Origin: Youngiibacter multivorans
GTDB taxonomy: Bacteria > Bacillota > Clostridia > Clostridiales > Clostridiaceae
NCBI RefSeq assembly: GCF_017873395.1
Contig: NZ_JAGGKC010000002.1
Coordinates: forward strand, 132,738 to 196,737
Reading direction: 5' to 3'
DNA: 64,000 bases
This document shows positions 51,453 through 60,147 of the stretch, piece by piece. Numbering within the stretch: the stretch's first letter is position 1; each line of letters opens with the position of its first letter. The position numbers were made by a program, and so were the translations under genes. Below the pieces are notes generated by a model that searched no databases, was not told where the DNA came from, and saw only the letters and a program-made list of their open reading frames with translations.

Positions 51453-52517
51453 GTGAGAAGACTCATGTCTGTATTTCTTGCCCTGCTCTTTGTTTCAGCT
51501 GTACTTTCAGGCTGTGGTGCAAAGACTCCAACATCCCCCTCTTCAACTGCGTCGCCATCAGAATCATCGCCTGCAGCAACAGAGCCAGTACCGACATTGA
51601 CACCCACTGTTGAACCTGAACCACCAGCTAAGGAAGGTTACCTAACAGGCAACAGCAATTCGAACCTCAACAGAGGAGGAATAATAGTCAAACAGGATGA
51701 CTGGATATACTTCAGCGGCTTATATGACGGATTTTACAAAAGCAAGATAGATGGCTCCGAAAAGACCAAGCTCACTGACAGCGTAGCGTTCTATATTAAT
51801 ATTGTTGATGACTGGCTCTATTACTGCACAATGGATAAGCAAGGCAACCCAGGACCAACCAAGAAGATCAAGACTGACGGTACCGGGGAAACTGATTTGG
51901 GAGACATAAAAGCAAGCTACCTGAACATTGTAGGTGACTGGATATACTATAAGTCAGTAAGTGGAGCGCCCGCTGAAAATTGGGATGACCCGCTTTTCAG
52001 GATGAAATATGATGGCACTGAAAAATCCCTGGTTTTCGATGACAAGTCCATGAATGTCTTTATACTTGATGAATGGATTTATTATTCTAACCAGAATGAC
52101 AAACCAATCTTTACAAAAGTAAAGACTGATGGTACTGACAAAACAGAAATCGCAGACGGAGGATTTCATTGGGTACATGTCGATGACAATTACATATACT
52201 ACATCTCCTGGATTGATGGCACTTATTTTTTATTCAAGATGAAGCCGGACGGGAATGATAAAACTAAGATAGCTGAGTTTTACTCAAATGAGTTAACAAT
52301 ATCTGAACCCTGGATCTATTATGAGAACGAAAGTGACAGCGACAAGATATACAGGATCAGGACTGATGGAAGCGGAAAAGAAAAGATTTGCGACTGTAAT
52401 ACTAATCAGATTTATGTAGTCGATGACCTTCTCTACTGCTGGCTCGTCTCCGACCCTCCAAGCAACAACCTATTCCTGATAGATACTGATGGAAAAGGGA
52501 CAACAGAAATCAAGTAA
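51453..52517 (+). CDS. DUF5050-type repeat lipoprotein
   Basis: 354 residues. Lipobox AVLSGC with Cys21, then a Ser/Thr/Pro-rich linker and about six repeats of the form D-D-W-I/L-Y-Y followed by K-x-x-x-DGT-x-K-T (for example DDWIYFSGLYDGF, DGSEKTKLTD, DWLYYCTMDKQG). The pattern suggests a beta-propeller of DUF5050 type. GTG 51453 is chosen because GGGGG lies 8 bases upstream. Surface anchored; ligand unknown. Confidence 0.83.
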   Translation: MRRLMSVFLALLFVSAVLSGCGAKTPTSPSSTASPSESSPAATEPVPTLTPTVEPEPPAKEGYLTGNSNSNLNRGGIIVKQDDWIYFSGLYDGFYKSKIDGSEKTKLTDSVAFYINIVDDWLYYCTMDKQGNPGPTKKIKTDGTGETDLGDIKASYLNIVGDWIYYKSVSGAPAENWDDPLFRMKYDGTEKSLVFDDKSMNVFILDEWIYYSNQNDKPIFTKVKTDGTDKTEIADGGFHWVHVDDNYIYYISWIDGTYFLFKMKPDGNDKTKIAEFYSNELTISEPWIYYENESDSDKIYRIRTDGSGKEKICDCNTNQIYVVDDLLYCWLVSDPPSNNLFLIDTDGKGTTEIK

Positions 52518-52592
52518 ACTCTATTGGGTACCTAGACATCAATAATCAGCCCGAATATAAAATCCTGTTCGCTAAATTGATCATGCCACTAA

Positions 52593-52618
52593 AAAAAAGC
52601 TGCTCGCGCAGCTTTTTT
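52593..52618. terminator. bidirectional intrinsic terminator
   Basis: AAAAAAGCTGC/GCAGCTTTTTT with a 4-base loop between convergent lipoprotein and SH3b-C39 genes. Confidence 0.9.
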
Positions 52619-52621
52619 TAG

Positions 52622-54400
52622 TTATCTTACAGTTATAGCATGATGCCTTATGTTGTATGAATATGCGAAGCTGGATACAGTGACCCATCGCTCGTATCTC
52701 GTTCCATCCCACGACCATGGATCAGTAAGCCTTAGCTTGTTGTTCTCGGAGTCATAACCTGTTACCAGAACCACATGGTTGTTCTTAAGAAGTGACTGCG
52801 ATTCACCGTCTACAATGTAGGTCGCATAAACCGGAGCCTCAAGCCTTGTTGTTAAGTATACAATAACAGGATTCCCTGAAAGGATTTCCTTCTTGATGTC
52901 TTCAACTGTAGCACCTGAAATATCTACCGCCCTTCCACCTGCATAGGTATTCGCATAGTCTGTCAGAGGCTTCGGATAGATTGTGGTCCTTATGCTTGAG
53001 TCCTGAACATATGGTGACCCTGCAAATCCAAGGGCCGGATTAGTATCAGACTTCGGCATTGCATCGAGGAAATCCTTGTAGGAAATGTCAGTCAGGCCCT
53101 TGGCCTTAAGTGCCATTAGCATTGAAGCAGGCTCGCAGCCTACAGGTGCATATGTCGGATTGAGCTGGCTGACATATGGAACATCAAGCAACTTGTACAC
53201 AGCCTGAAGCTCTGTAGTCATATAGTTCCCGGAGCACCATCCTATGCTTCCGCCATAGCTGACCTTGTTCCAGTAGCCTGAAATCTCAAGCACTTCAAGC
53301 ACTGTTCCTCTGGGAATGACTGCAATTGCAGGATACTCAGTGCCCGGGCCTGTCCTGAAGTTAAGGCTCGATGTGGTCTTCTTCAATAGAGGCGCTGGTG
53401 CCGGCTCAGCTGGAGGAGCTACAGGTTCAACTGGAGGTTGAACTGGCTCTGCTGGTGGCACGACAGGTTCTGCTGGAGTCGGCTGTACAGGCTCTGCAGG
53501 TGGCACAACTGGCTCTACTGGAGGTACTACAGGGGCTGGTGCCGCAACTGGTGTAAGGTAGTTTCCCGAGCACCATCCCGTAAGGCCCTCATTTACTACA
53601 TTCTTCCAGTAGCTGGAACTTCCGATCACCTCGACTAAAGTTCCATTTGGAATGACCTTGATTATCCCGTATCCGGTACCGGCACCTGACCTCATGTTGA
53701 GGTTAGCCGTCGTCTTCATATAAGTCTTTTCTGCAGGCGCAGTTACTACTGGCGCAGGCGCAGTTACTACTGGCGCAGGCGCAGGAGCGACCGGAGCAGG
53801 TGCTGAAGCTGCTGTCAGATAGCTTCCTGAACACCAGCCGGTGTATGAACCATATACAACCTTCTTCCAGGTTCCCGATGTCCCGATAATCTCAACAGCA
53901 GTACCTTTTGGAATTGTCTTTACTATGCCATAACTTGTGCTTGGTCCCGACCTCATGTTGAGATTTACCGTTGTAGTCATGTAGACTTTCGACTGAACTT
54001 CAGGTGCTGGAGCCGGTGCAGGCACTGGTTCATCGGGCGCAGGTGCAGGAGCAGGTGTTGGTTCTGGTGGTGCAGCAGGAGCTGGATTCTGTGCAGGGTT
54101 AATCCATATTCCAGGCACTCCGGCAGTCCTTGTGATGTTCACCATACCATTGTAGATCTTGTATATGCTGTAGCTTCCAGCTGCATAGGTTGTTACAGGA
54201 TTGGTCTTTGTCAGAGCGCTGTAGCTGTCTCTGTAGCCCGGTATGCTAACGTAAACTGTGTATGTTCCACCTACCTGCAGGGATTCCACAGATACAGGAA
54301 TCGGTTCGGCAAGTGCAATGCTATAAGGCAGGGAAATTTGGCTTCCAAGTAATGTTGCGCAGAGCAGCAGTGACAATCTCGCAGACATATATCTCTTCAT
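52622..54400 (-). CDS. secreted SH3b-C39 peptidase-like protein
   Basis: 592 residues. Signal peptide (MKRYMSARLSLLLCATLLGS), an N-terminal beta domain, three bacterial SH3 domains (each with NLNMRSGPSTSYGIVKTIP-like or NFRTGPGTEYPAI starts and WCSGNYLT ends), long Pro/Ala/Glu linkers, and a C-terminal C39-type papain-like domain. Its Cys is in VGCEPASMLMALK, its His in NNHVVLVTGYD, and an Asp in LTDPWSWDG. The SH3b domains would bind cell wall; the C39 domain would cut or bind peptides there. ATG 54400 has GGGGGA 5 bases upstream. Confidence 0.88.
   Translation of the reverse strand: MKRYMSARLSLLLCATLLGSQISLPYSIALAEPIPVSVESLQVGGTYTVYVSIPGYRDSYSALTKTNPVTTYAAGSYSIYKIYNGMVNITRTAGVPGIWINPAQNPAPAAPPEPTPAPAPAPDEPVPAPAPAPEVQSKVYMTTTVNLNMRSGPSTSYGIVKTIPKGTAVEIIGTSGTWKKVVYGSYTGWCSGSYLTAASAPAPVAPAPAPVVTAPAPVVTAPAEKTYMKTTANLNMRSGAGTGYGIIKVIPNGTLVEVIGSSSYWKNVVNEGLTGWCSGNYLTPVAAPAPVVPPVEPVVPPAEPVQPTPAEPVVPPAEPVQPPVEPVAPPAEPAPAPLLKKTTSSLNFRTGPGTEYPAIAVIPRGTVLEVLEISGYWNKVSYGGSIGWCSGNYMTTELQAVYKLLDVPYVSQLNPTYAPVGCEPASMLMALKAKGLTDISYKDFLDAMPKSDTNPALGFAGSPYVQDSSIRTTIYPKPLTDYANTYAGGRAVDISGATVEDIKKEILSGNPVIVYLTTRLEAPVYATYIVDGESQSLLKNNHVVLVTGYDSENNKLRLTDPWSWDGTRYERWVTVSSFAYSYNIRHHAITVR
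53740..53781 (-). repeat. perfect 21-bp tandem duplication in the linker
   Basis: Two identical units of 21 bases (53740-53760 and 53761-53781) encode the repeated Pro-Ala-rich PAPVVTA linker residues. The unit length keeps the frame. Confidence 0.8.
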
Positions 54401-54597
54401 AATATCCCCCAAATCAAGATCCAGATATTCAATCCAGATACCGTAATATCACAATATAGAATCAGTAAAAATACTGATGTCACCTATTATTATATACCAC
54501 CTTTGTAAACAATTCCATAACCGGTACTACCAATTATCGAATCTATAGGCTTTTCAATCTGAGCATAGTCTATGCTTTGGATGAATATTAGAAAAAT

Positions 54598-54628
54598 GAA
54601 GGAATGACCGTGTTAACGGCATTCCTTC
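54598..54628 (-). terminator. terminator of the Rieske gene
   Basis: GAAGGAATG and CATTCCTTC flank a CCGT/ACGG inner pair, followed on the minus strand by ATTTTTC. Confidence 0.75.
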
Positions 54629-54638
54629 ACTGCTAAAT

Positions 54639-55619
54639 CTATTTTCCTGTATTTCCCAGCCCTTTGAGTTCTTCCCTCATCCTGCGATAAGCTATTATAG
54701 GTCCGTCACCTGTAAGAAGCTTTTCACCACCCTTTAGTGATGATGACTTCGGTTTCTGTGTCACTACCACCCTCTTGTCCTGCCTCTCAATGATGAGGTT
54801 CGCATACTTTCCAGCAAAGGCTATTGCCCTGTCAGCGATTCCATTGCCCGTTATCCTGTGATAGAACCTGATGTAGAGTATGGTATTCTCCTCATCCACC
54901 GGAGCAAAATATATTATAACCTTTATTTTCTTGCTTATGTGGTTCATCCAGATGTTCGGGAAAATGAAGTTGAGGTAAGTGTCCTTGATTACGCATTCAT
55001 CAGCAGGTTTTGGCTTTTGTCCGGTATCTACCTCATTGTTTGCACTGGTCGTGAGCATGCCGTTCTCAAATATTACCTTGGGCCCGTTGATCAGGGTCTT
55101 GTTCCCTCTTCCTATGGTATTGTGGTGGACTATCGGAACGTGTACCACATCCAGCTGATTTTCAATGCATCTGGAATAATGTGAATTCCAGAGGTCTTCC
55201 ACCTCGCTGAACACATAGCTTCGATCTACGAATCCGTGGAAGAATGGAAGCTTATCTGTCACCTTGTCTTCATCGCCATACCAGAGATAGATTATGCTGT
55301 TCTCCTCCCTGACAATGTACCTCTTCACATTGTATCTGCTCAAATCCTTAACTGATGATTTCCCATATGAAGGAACATATCTGCAGGCTCCGTTATTATC
55401 GAACTCCAGTCCATGGAACGGGCACATGACGCAATCACCCTTCACCTTGCCGCCGCTAAGGGCAGCTCCCCTGTGTGAGCATTTATCCTCAACACATGCT
55501 GCATTTCCCTTCCCGTTTCTGAAGAATGCCAATTCCAGTCCCATCCTCTTTGCTGCAAGTATCTTTCCGGATTTGATGGCCGTGGATGGCAGAACTGCAT
55601 ACCACTGATTCCAGATCAT
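54639..55619 (-). CDS. Rieske-type non-heme iron oxygenase
   Basis: 326 residues. Rieske [2Fe-2S] site: C47-x-H49 (CSHRG) and C66-x2-H69 (CPFHG). The mononuclear iron site is expected in NQLDVVHVPIVHHN (Asp-x2-His-x4-His), so both centres of a ring-hydroxylating or demethylating oxygenase are present. It lacks a neighbouring reductase. Such enzymes need O2, which is unusual beside so many anaerobic genes. GGAGAT precedes the ATG. Confidence 0.87.
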   Translation of the reverse strand: MIWNQWYAVLPSTAIKSGKILAAKRMGLELAFFRNGKGNAACVEDKCSHRGAALSGGKVKGDCVMCPFHGLEFDNNGACRYVPSYGKSSVKDLSRYNVKRYIVREENSIIYLWYGDEDKVTDKLPFFHGFVDRSYVFSEVEDLWNSHYSRCIENQLDVVHVPIVHHNTIGRGNKTLINGPKVIFENGMLTTSANNEVDTGQKPKPADECVIKDTYLNFIFPNIWMNHISKKIKVIIYFAPVDEENTILYIRFYHRITGNGIADRAIAFAGKYANLIIERQDKRVVVTQKPKSSSLKGGEKLLTGDGPIIAYRRMREELKGLGNTGK

Positions 55620-55965
55620 TCAAAACATCTCCATTTCACAATAATTAGGTTCAACATATCTATATATTATACTAAAACTATCATTATAGCAATCCACACA
55701 GCTTTGGAATCCTCACTTCTGTAGATAGATCTTGACTGGCACATCAATAATTCTGATTTAATGGATATATCGTCATATTTTTGCATATACATGAATTGAA
55801 CACATATGACAGTTATGACTGGGCTGAGATTCAATTCCTTCATTTCTGGATTTTCACGTTGTTATTGCCCCCAATCTGCTAATGTGCTATAATTTCAAAA
55901 ATGCCGCGGTGAACTATATGCCAAAACTGTTAAGGCATTTTAATACATGAGTCTGGAGGCTGTTC
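55620..55965. other. divergent intergenic region of the Rieske and DUF2294 genes
   Basis: 346 bases. It holds the promoter at 55865-55893 for DUF2294. The rest is AT-rich, with no gene or repeat that I can support. Confidence 0.5.
55865..55893 (+). promoter_or_regulatory. promoter of the DUF2294 gene
   Basis: TTGCCC (55865-55870), 17-base spacer, extended -10 TGCTATAAT ending at 55893. The leader is about 65 bases. Confidence 0.6.
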
Positions 55966-56328
55966 ATGACAAAAGGGCAAATTGAGTCGAAGATTAGCGA
56001 AGCGATAAGCAAGTTTGAAATTGAGCAGATGGGCAGAGGACCTGAGAAGATTAGGACAACAATCATGCAGGACCTCATCCTCATAAGGCTTCAGGGCTTC
56101 CTTAGCAATTCTGAGAAGAACCTTGCACAAAACAGAGAAGGAATAGACCTCATCAAGAAGGTCAGGACAGCTCTCTTTGAAAATGCTCGCGAAAGCCTGG
56201 AGGCTGCTGTAAGGTCCGTACTTGATGTCAATGTAATAAGCACATATTCAGATGTCAGCACAAGGACTGGCGAGAAGATAATAGTCATTGTCGTAGACTG
56301 CGACATTGAAGATAAGCTCATAAGATAA
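55966..56328 (+). CDS. DUF2294 protein
   Basis: 120 residues matching DUF2294: N-terminal helix (QIESKISEAISKFEIEQMGRG), GPEKIRTTIMQDLILIRLQGFLS (in part IRTTIMQDLILIRLQG), then VLDVNVISTYSDVSTRTGE. Some entries are named Na-translocating decarboxylase-related, without good evidence. Soluble. GGAGG lies 6 bases before the ATG. It has its own promoter and terminator. Confidence 0.82.
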   Translation: MTKGQIESKISEAISKFEIEQMGRGPEKIRTTIMQDLILIRLQGFLSNSEKNLAQNREGIDLIKKVRTALFENARESLEAAVRSVLDVNVISTYSDVSTRTGEKIIVIVVDCDIEDKLIR

Positions 56329-56370
56329 TATTTCGGAAGACGATTCGGAGGGCACATGCCAGCCGCAAGT

Positions 56371-56416
56371 AAGCCAATGGAAAATCCAGAAATGGAGTTT
56401 TTCTATTGGCTTTTTT
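56371..56416 (+). terminator. terminator of the DUF2294 gene
   Basis: AAGCCAATGGAAAA pairs with TTTTTCTATTGGCTT and is followed by TTTTT. Confidence 0.75.
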
Positions 56417-56483
56417 ATTTGCCTATTTAACTTTATTTATCATCAGCATGCAATTCATGAAATAAGAACCGGGAGTGTGGAAA

Positions 56484-57746
56484 TTGACGAAAACAGTAAA
56501 AGGCATACTTACAGAGAATAATAGAAGCAAATGGATCTACCTTATTTTCGGCGTCCTCATCATGATGTGCCTTGGTACGGTATATTCCTACAGCGTACTG
56601 AGGCTATCAGTTGAAAGACAGTACGGTGTAGGGTCAATGCTGGGAGGACTTCCTTATATGACGTCGCTCGCCTTCTACGCGATATTCATGTTCATTGCAG
56701 GAAGGCACCTTGAAAGGTTTGATCCGAGGATGGTACTGATTACAGGAGGGCTTCTAGTTTCACTTGGCTGGATACTGTCAGCATTTGCTCCAAGCATCTA
56801 TGCGCTTACATTGACCTACGGAGTCATAAGCGGAGCAGGTGTAGGGATTGCTTATGGCGTACCGATGACCGCAGTGTCGAAATGGTTCCCCGAAAGAAAG
56901 GGACTTTTCGTAGGGCTTGTACTTGTAGGCTTCGGCTTGTCTCCGGTAGTCACAGCACCGCTTCTAAGGCAGATGGTTGAAGTCTTTGGACTTCATTCAA
57001 CGTTCCTTGCGATTGGAGCTTCCTTCGGCGTACTTATCCCGCTCCTTTCCCTGCCATTCAGATATCCGCAGTTGGAAAACAGGAAGATCGAAGCTGCTGC
57101 AAGCATCACAAATCCTGATTCCGATACGAGGGATATGGTCAGGTCAAAAGGCTTCAAGGCCTTGTACCTTAACTTTTTTATAGGTTCCATGATAGGACTG
57201 ATGATGGTAGGAATGACAACGACAGCAGGTACTGTATTTATAGGTCTTACACCATCAGAGGTGACCAGCCTTATAATTCTGTTTGCTCTGTTCAACGGTG
57301 CAGGAAGACCGGTATTCGGATTCCTCACCGACAGGTTCTCCTCTAGAAAGGCTATGCTTCTCTCCTACTCGCTGATATTAGTTGCATCACTTATCATGCT
57401 TACTGCGAAAGAAGGCGACAACTTGAAGTATGCTGTTTCATTTTCAATTTTCTGGTTCAATCTAGGCGGATGGCTTGCAATTGCGCCGGCATCAACCTCA
57501 GCCATGTTTGGCTCCAGAAGCTACAGCAGGAACTACGGAGTTGTCTTCACAGCATATGGAATAGGAGCTATAGCTGGAGTACTGGCATCAGGCCTTCTAT
57601 TGGATATATTCGGAAATCTTACCAACATATTCTATTTTGTTGCTTCACTTTGCATGTTCGGTATGATCCTCACTCTCCGTCTTTTTGCACCTGCAGTGAT
57701 GAAAGCATCAGGTGCCCCCATTGTACTTGAGTTAAAGGATATTTAG
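56484..57746 (+). CDS. MFS transporter, oxalate/formate antiporter-like (OFA) family
   Basis: 420 residues with 12 membrane segments. The N-terminal IYLIFGVLIMMCLGTVYSYSV and GVGIAYGVPMTAVSKWFPE(RKG) motifs identify the OFA branch of the major facilitator superfamily. Substrate is probably a small carboxylate, but the family is broad. TTG at 56484 has GGGAG 8 bases upstream; a GTG at 56475 overlaps that site. Confidence 0.88.
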   Translation: MTKTVKGILTENNRSKWIYLIFGVLIMMCLGTVYSYSVLRLSVERQYGVGSMLGGLPYMTSLAFYAIFMFIAGRHLERFDPRMVLITGGLLVSLGWILSAFAPSIYALTLTYGVISGAGVGIAYGVPMTAVSKWFPERKGLFVGLVLVGFGLSPVVTAPLLRQMVEVFGLHSTFLAIGASFGVLIPLLSLPFRYPQLENRKIEAAASITNPDSDTRDMVRSKGFKALYLNFFIGSMIGLMMVGMTTTAGTVFIGLTPSEVTSLIILFALFNGAGRPVFGFLTDRFSSRKAMLLSYSLILVASLIMLTAKEGDNLKYAVSFSIFWFNLGGWLAIAPASTSAMFGSRSYSRNYGVVFTAYGIGAIAGVLASGLLLDIFGNLTNIFYFVASLCMFGMILTLRLFAPAVMKASGAPIVLELKDI

Positions 57747-57772
57747 TCTTCAATATTCATGTGCTATACTGC

Positions 57773-57806
57773 AGGACAGCCCGAGTATTTACTCCCGGGC
57801 TGTCCT
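57773..57806 (+). terminator. terminator of the MFS gene
   Basis: AGGACAGCCCG and CGGGCTGTCCT form an 11-pair stem followed by GTTAATTGTT. Confidence 0.75.
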
Positions 57807-57846
57807 GTTAATTGTTGCGGCAAATCGACTATCAATTCTGCATATT

Positions 57847-57855
57847 TGTTATAAT
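57847..57855 (+). promoter_or_regulatory. extended -10 of the GNAT gene
   Basis: TGTTATAAT ends at 57855, about 45 bases before the ATG. The -35 is poor. Confidence 0.45.
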
Positions 57856-57911
57856 ATAGGCAAATAGAGATGCAGTTTTAAACTAATTATGACGGATTGT
57901 GAGGATAGACA

Positions 57912-58400
57912 ATGGACAAGGATATCGACAACAGTATCATAGAATTCAAAGATGTTGAAGGCAGGAATCACCTTGATGATGCAAAGGAGCTGTTTGTAGA
58001 ATATTCCAGGTCAATAGGTGTAAGCCTTTGCTTCCAGGGCTTCGATGAGGAGCTTGACAGTTTGCCGGGAAAATATTCACCTCCGAAAGGTTCACTGATA
58101 CTTGCATACGTCGATGGAAGTGCAGCAGCCTGCGCTGCACTCAGGTATATTTCAGATGAAATATGCGAGCTGAAAAGAGTTTACGTCAGGGAAGAGATCC
58201 GTGGACTTGGCCTCGGCAGGGAAATCGTAGTCAGGATGATTGAAGAAGCTAAAGCCCTGGGTTACGGATACATGAGGCTCGACACGCTTCCTTCCATGAC
58301 GTCAGCCCGTAAGCTATACTTTTCCCTAGGCTTCCATGAGATTGAGCCCTACATATTCAACCCCCACGAAGGTACACTCTATATGGAGCTGAAGCTTTGA
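57912..58400 (+). CDS. GNAT-family N-acetyltransferase
   Basis: 162 residues. The acetyl-CoA site is VREEIRGLGLGREIVVRMI (R-x-x-G-x-G/A pattern as RGLGLGRE), and RLDTLPSMTSARKLYFSLGF is the typical second half. Substrate unknown. GAGGAT precedes the ATG. The GyrI-like gene follows 81 bases later in the same direction. Confidence 0.9.
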   Translation: MDKDIDNSIIEFKDVEGRNHLDDAKELFVEYSRSIGVSLCFQGFDEELDSLPGKYSPPKGSLILAYVDGSAAACAALRYISDEICELKRVYVREEIRGLGLGREIVVRMIEEAKALGYGYMRLDTLPSMTSARKLYFSLGFHEIEPYIFNPHEGTLYMELKL

Positions 58401-58481
58401 TGAGATTCATGGGATATGCGGCATATTGCCAGTGGTAAGTTTCAATTAAATATCAGACAAAATATAAAGGAGGTTTCAGAA

Positions 58482-58985
58482 ATGCATGAAGGAAACATCT
58501 ATAGCGAAATCAGCATCAAGACCGTTCCGAGGATGAAGGTCGCTAGATATGTTATCATAAGCCCTGACCCCGAAGAAATGGTCATAGGTTATATGGACAG
58601 GTGGGCAGAAAAAAGCGGGGTTCTTAATCTTCCCGGATATGTGAAAAAGATGATCGGCTGGGACTTCCCTTACGTTACAAAAGAGCAGCAGGAAAAATTC
58701 GGACTGAGGGGCTATGTGGCGGCACTGGTTATTCCTGCGGATTTTGAGCCATCGGCAGGTGGCGCTGAAATAGCATGGATCGAGGAAGATACCTATGCCA
58801 CGCTTACCATAAGGGATCCTCACAGCGATTCGTTCAACAATATTCCAAAAGCCTTCCAGATTCTCCTTGAATACATAAACAGTGGTGAATACAGGACACT
58901 GTCCTGGGAAGGCAGGATTGCCTTCGAGGAAGAGTACGACAGGGACGGGATTCACTACATGGATGTATATGTGCCTGTGAAATAG
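58482..58985 (+). CDS. GyrI-like small-molecule-binding protein
   Basis: 167 residues of the stand-alone GyrI/AraC-effector fold: IKTVPRMKVARYVIISPDPEE, GWDFPYVTKEQQEKFGLRGY and GIHYMDVYVPVK at the end. Such proteins bind or hydrolyse small aromatic compounds, or inhibit gyrase in E. coli; which applies here is unknown. AAAGGAGG lies 7 bases before ATG 58482. It has no DNA-binding domain, unlike the regulator at 27976. Confidence 0.82.
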   Translation: MHEGNIYSEISIKTVPRMKVARYVIISPDPEEMVIGYMDRWAEKSGVLNLPGYVKKMIGWDFPYVTKEQQEKFGLRGYVAALVIPADFEPSAGGAEIAWIEEDTYATLTIRDPHSDSFNNIPKAFQILLEYINSGEYRTLSWEGRIAFEEEYDRDGIHYMDVYVPVK

Positions 58986-59007
58986 ATTGGCTACAGGGGG
59001 TGAAAGG

Positions 59008-59445
59008 ATGGACAGATGGAAAAGGAAAGCATACGCCGCAGTTGACCTATACGCTGCATTCCTTCTGCTCTATTCAGGCGTAAGGCTGACCTCAGCCTAT
59101 GGAGCTTTGCCTGGAAATATTGGAGCTTACGGAATTTCAATCTTCATGGTAAAATCGGCCGGTAAGGGCATACTTATTGCGGCCTTCCTCATTTCAGTCA
59201 TTCTTTTTGCAGCCCTTGCATCATATGCCAGGATAAAACGTGATCCTGCCTACTGGATAGTAGCCTCAAAGCTCCTTTCTGCATCGATTCTCCCGCTGAT
59301 CAATGAGAGGACTGTAAAGGCAATCTATGGTGCATCAGGAGTCTACACTTACCTTGAGGGATTCCTCGGATGGACTGCAGCTGCGGTGCTTGCAGCTATA
59401 CTTGCATCAGTCATTTTCAGGATGTATCTTAAGAAAGCCAAATAA
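59008..59445 (+). CDS. small membrane protein of unknown function
   Basis: 145 residues with four membrane segments (about 9-25, 45-66, 76-90, 112-135). Not recognised. GGGGG lies 7 bases before ATG 59008. It follows the GyrI-like gene by 22 bases and precedes the chromate transporter by 57, so it probably shares their transcript. Confidence 0.7.
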   Translation: MDRWKRKAYAAVDLYAAFLLLYSGVRLTSAYGALPGNIGAYGISIFMVKSAGKGILIAAFLISVILFAALASYARIKRDPAYWIVASKLLSASILPLINERTVKAIYGASGVYTYLEGFLGWTAAAVLAAILASVIFRMYLKKAK

Positions 59446-59502
59446 ACAAGGAAAGCCGCAGTGTACTGATGTATCTGCCATATTCCTGTAAAGAGGTTAC
59501 TT

Positions 59503-60030
59503 ATGTTCAAAATACTCATCGAGTTGTTTGTCGCATTCTTCAAGGTCGGACTCCTGTCATTTGGCGGGGGCTATACGCTTATTCCCCTGATCCAGCATCA
59601 GGTTGTCGAGGTCAACAGCTGGGCCACCCAGGATGAGTTCCTGAAGGTCCTCGGTGCGTCACAGGCGATTCCGGGAGCCATATCCATTAAGTTTGCTACC
59701 TACATTGGATACAAGGAAGCCGGGATACCAGGTGTCATCTCCACAATAACCGGCAGCTTCATAGTTCCGATTGCTGCCATACTGATCCTTTTCAATGGAC
59801 TTAAGTATGCTGAGACGATACCCGTTGCTGAGCGGTTCCTTAAAGGTATAAAGAGCGCAACCTGGGGCCTCATAATAGGCTTCGGTGTACAGTCCCTTAT
59901 GGGCACCAGCATGGATTTCAGGAATATCGCCATAGGCATAGGGGCACTTGTTGCAATAGCCGGCTTTGACCTGAGCCCTGCTATAGTCATAATTGTTGCA
60001 GGCATATTGGGAATAATTCTTTACAGATGA
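59503..60030 (+). CDS. single-domain chromate transporter (ChrA half)
   Basis: 175 residues with about five membrane segments. FKVGLLSFGGGYTLIPLIQ and ASQAIPGAISIKFATYIGY are the conserved ChrA signatures. Short ChrA proteins normally come as adjacent pairs that together make the full transporter. Here no second half is next to it. AGAGGT precedes the ATG. Confidence 0.9.
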   Translation: MFKILIELFVAFFKVGLLSFGGGYTLIPLIQHQVVEVNSWATQDEFLKVLGASQAIPGAISIKFATYIGYKEAGIPGVISTITGSFIVPIAAILILFNGLKYAETIPVAERFLKGIKSATWGLIIGFGVQSLMGTSMDFRNIAIGIGALVAIAGFDLSPAIVIIVAGILGIILYR

Positions 60031-60093
60031 TATCTGCTATTTTTCAAGACTATCCAATCCACTCATTGCACTGCATCACATTCCTTTTTCATA

Positions 60094-60131
60094 AGAAAAA
60101 CGGTTCATCCATTTGGCTGAACCGTTTTTCT
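60094..60131. terminator. bidirectional intrinsic terminator
   Basis: AGAAAAACGGTTCA pairs with TGAACCGTTTTTCT around a 10-base loop between convergent genes. Confidence 0.85.
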
Positions 60132-60147
60132 ATTTAGCCTTATCTTT

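Noticed and set aside
53380..53830. Repeat array in the SH3b gene as a CRISPR candidate.
   Set aside because: Repeats are in frame, encode Pro/Ala/Glu linkers and have no regular spacers.
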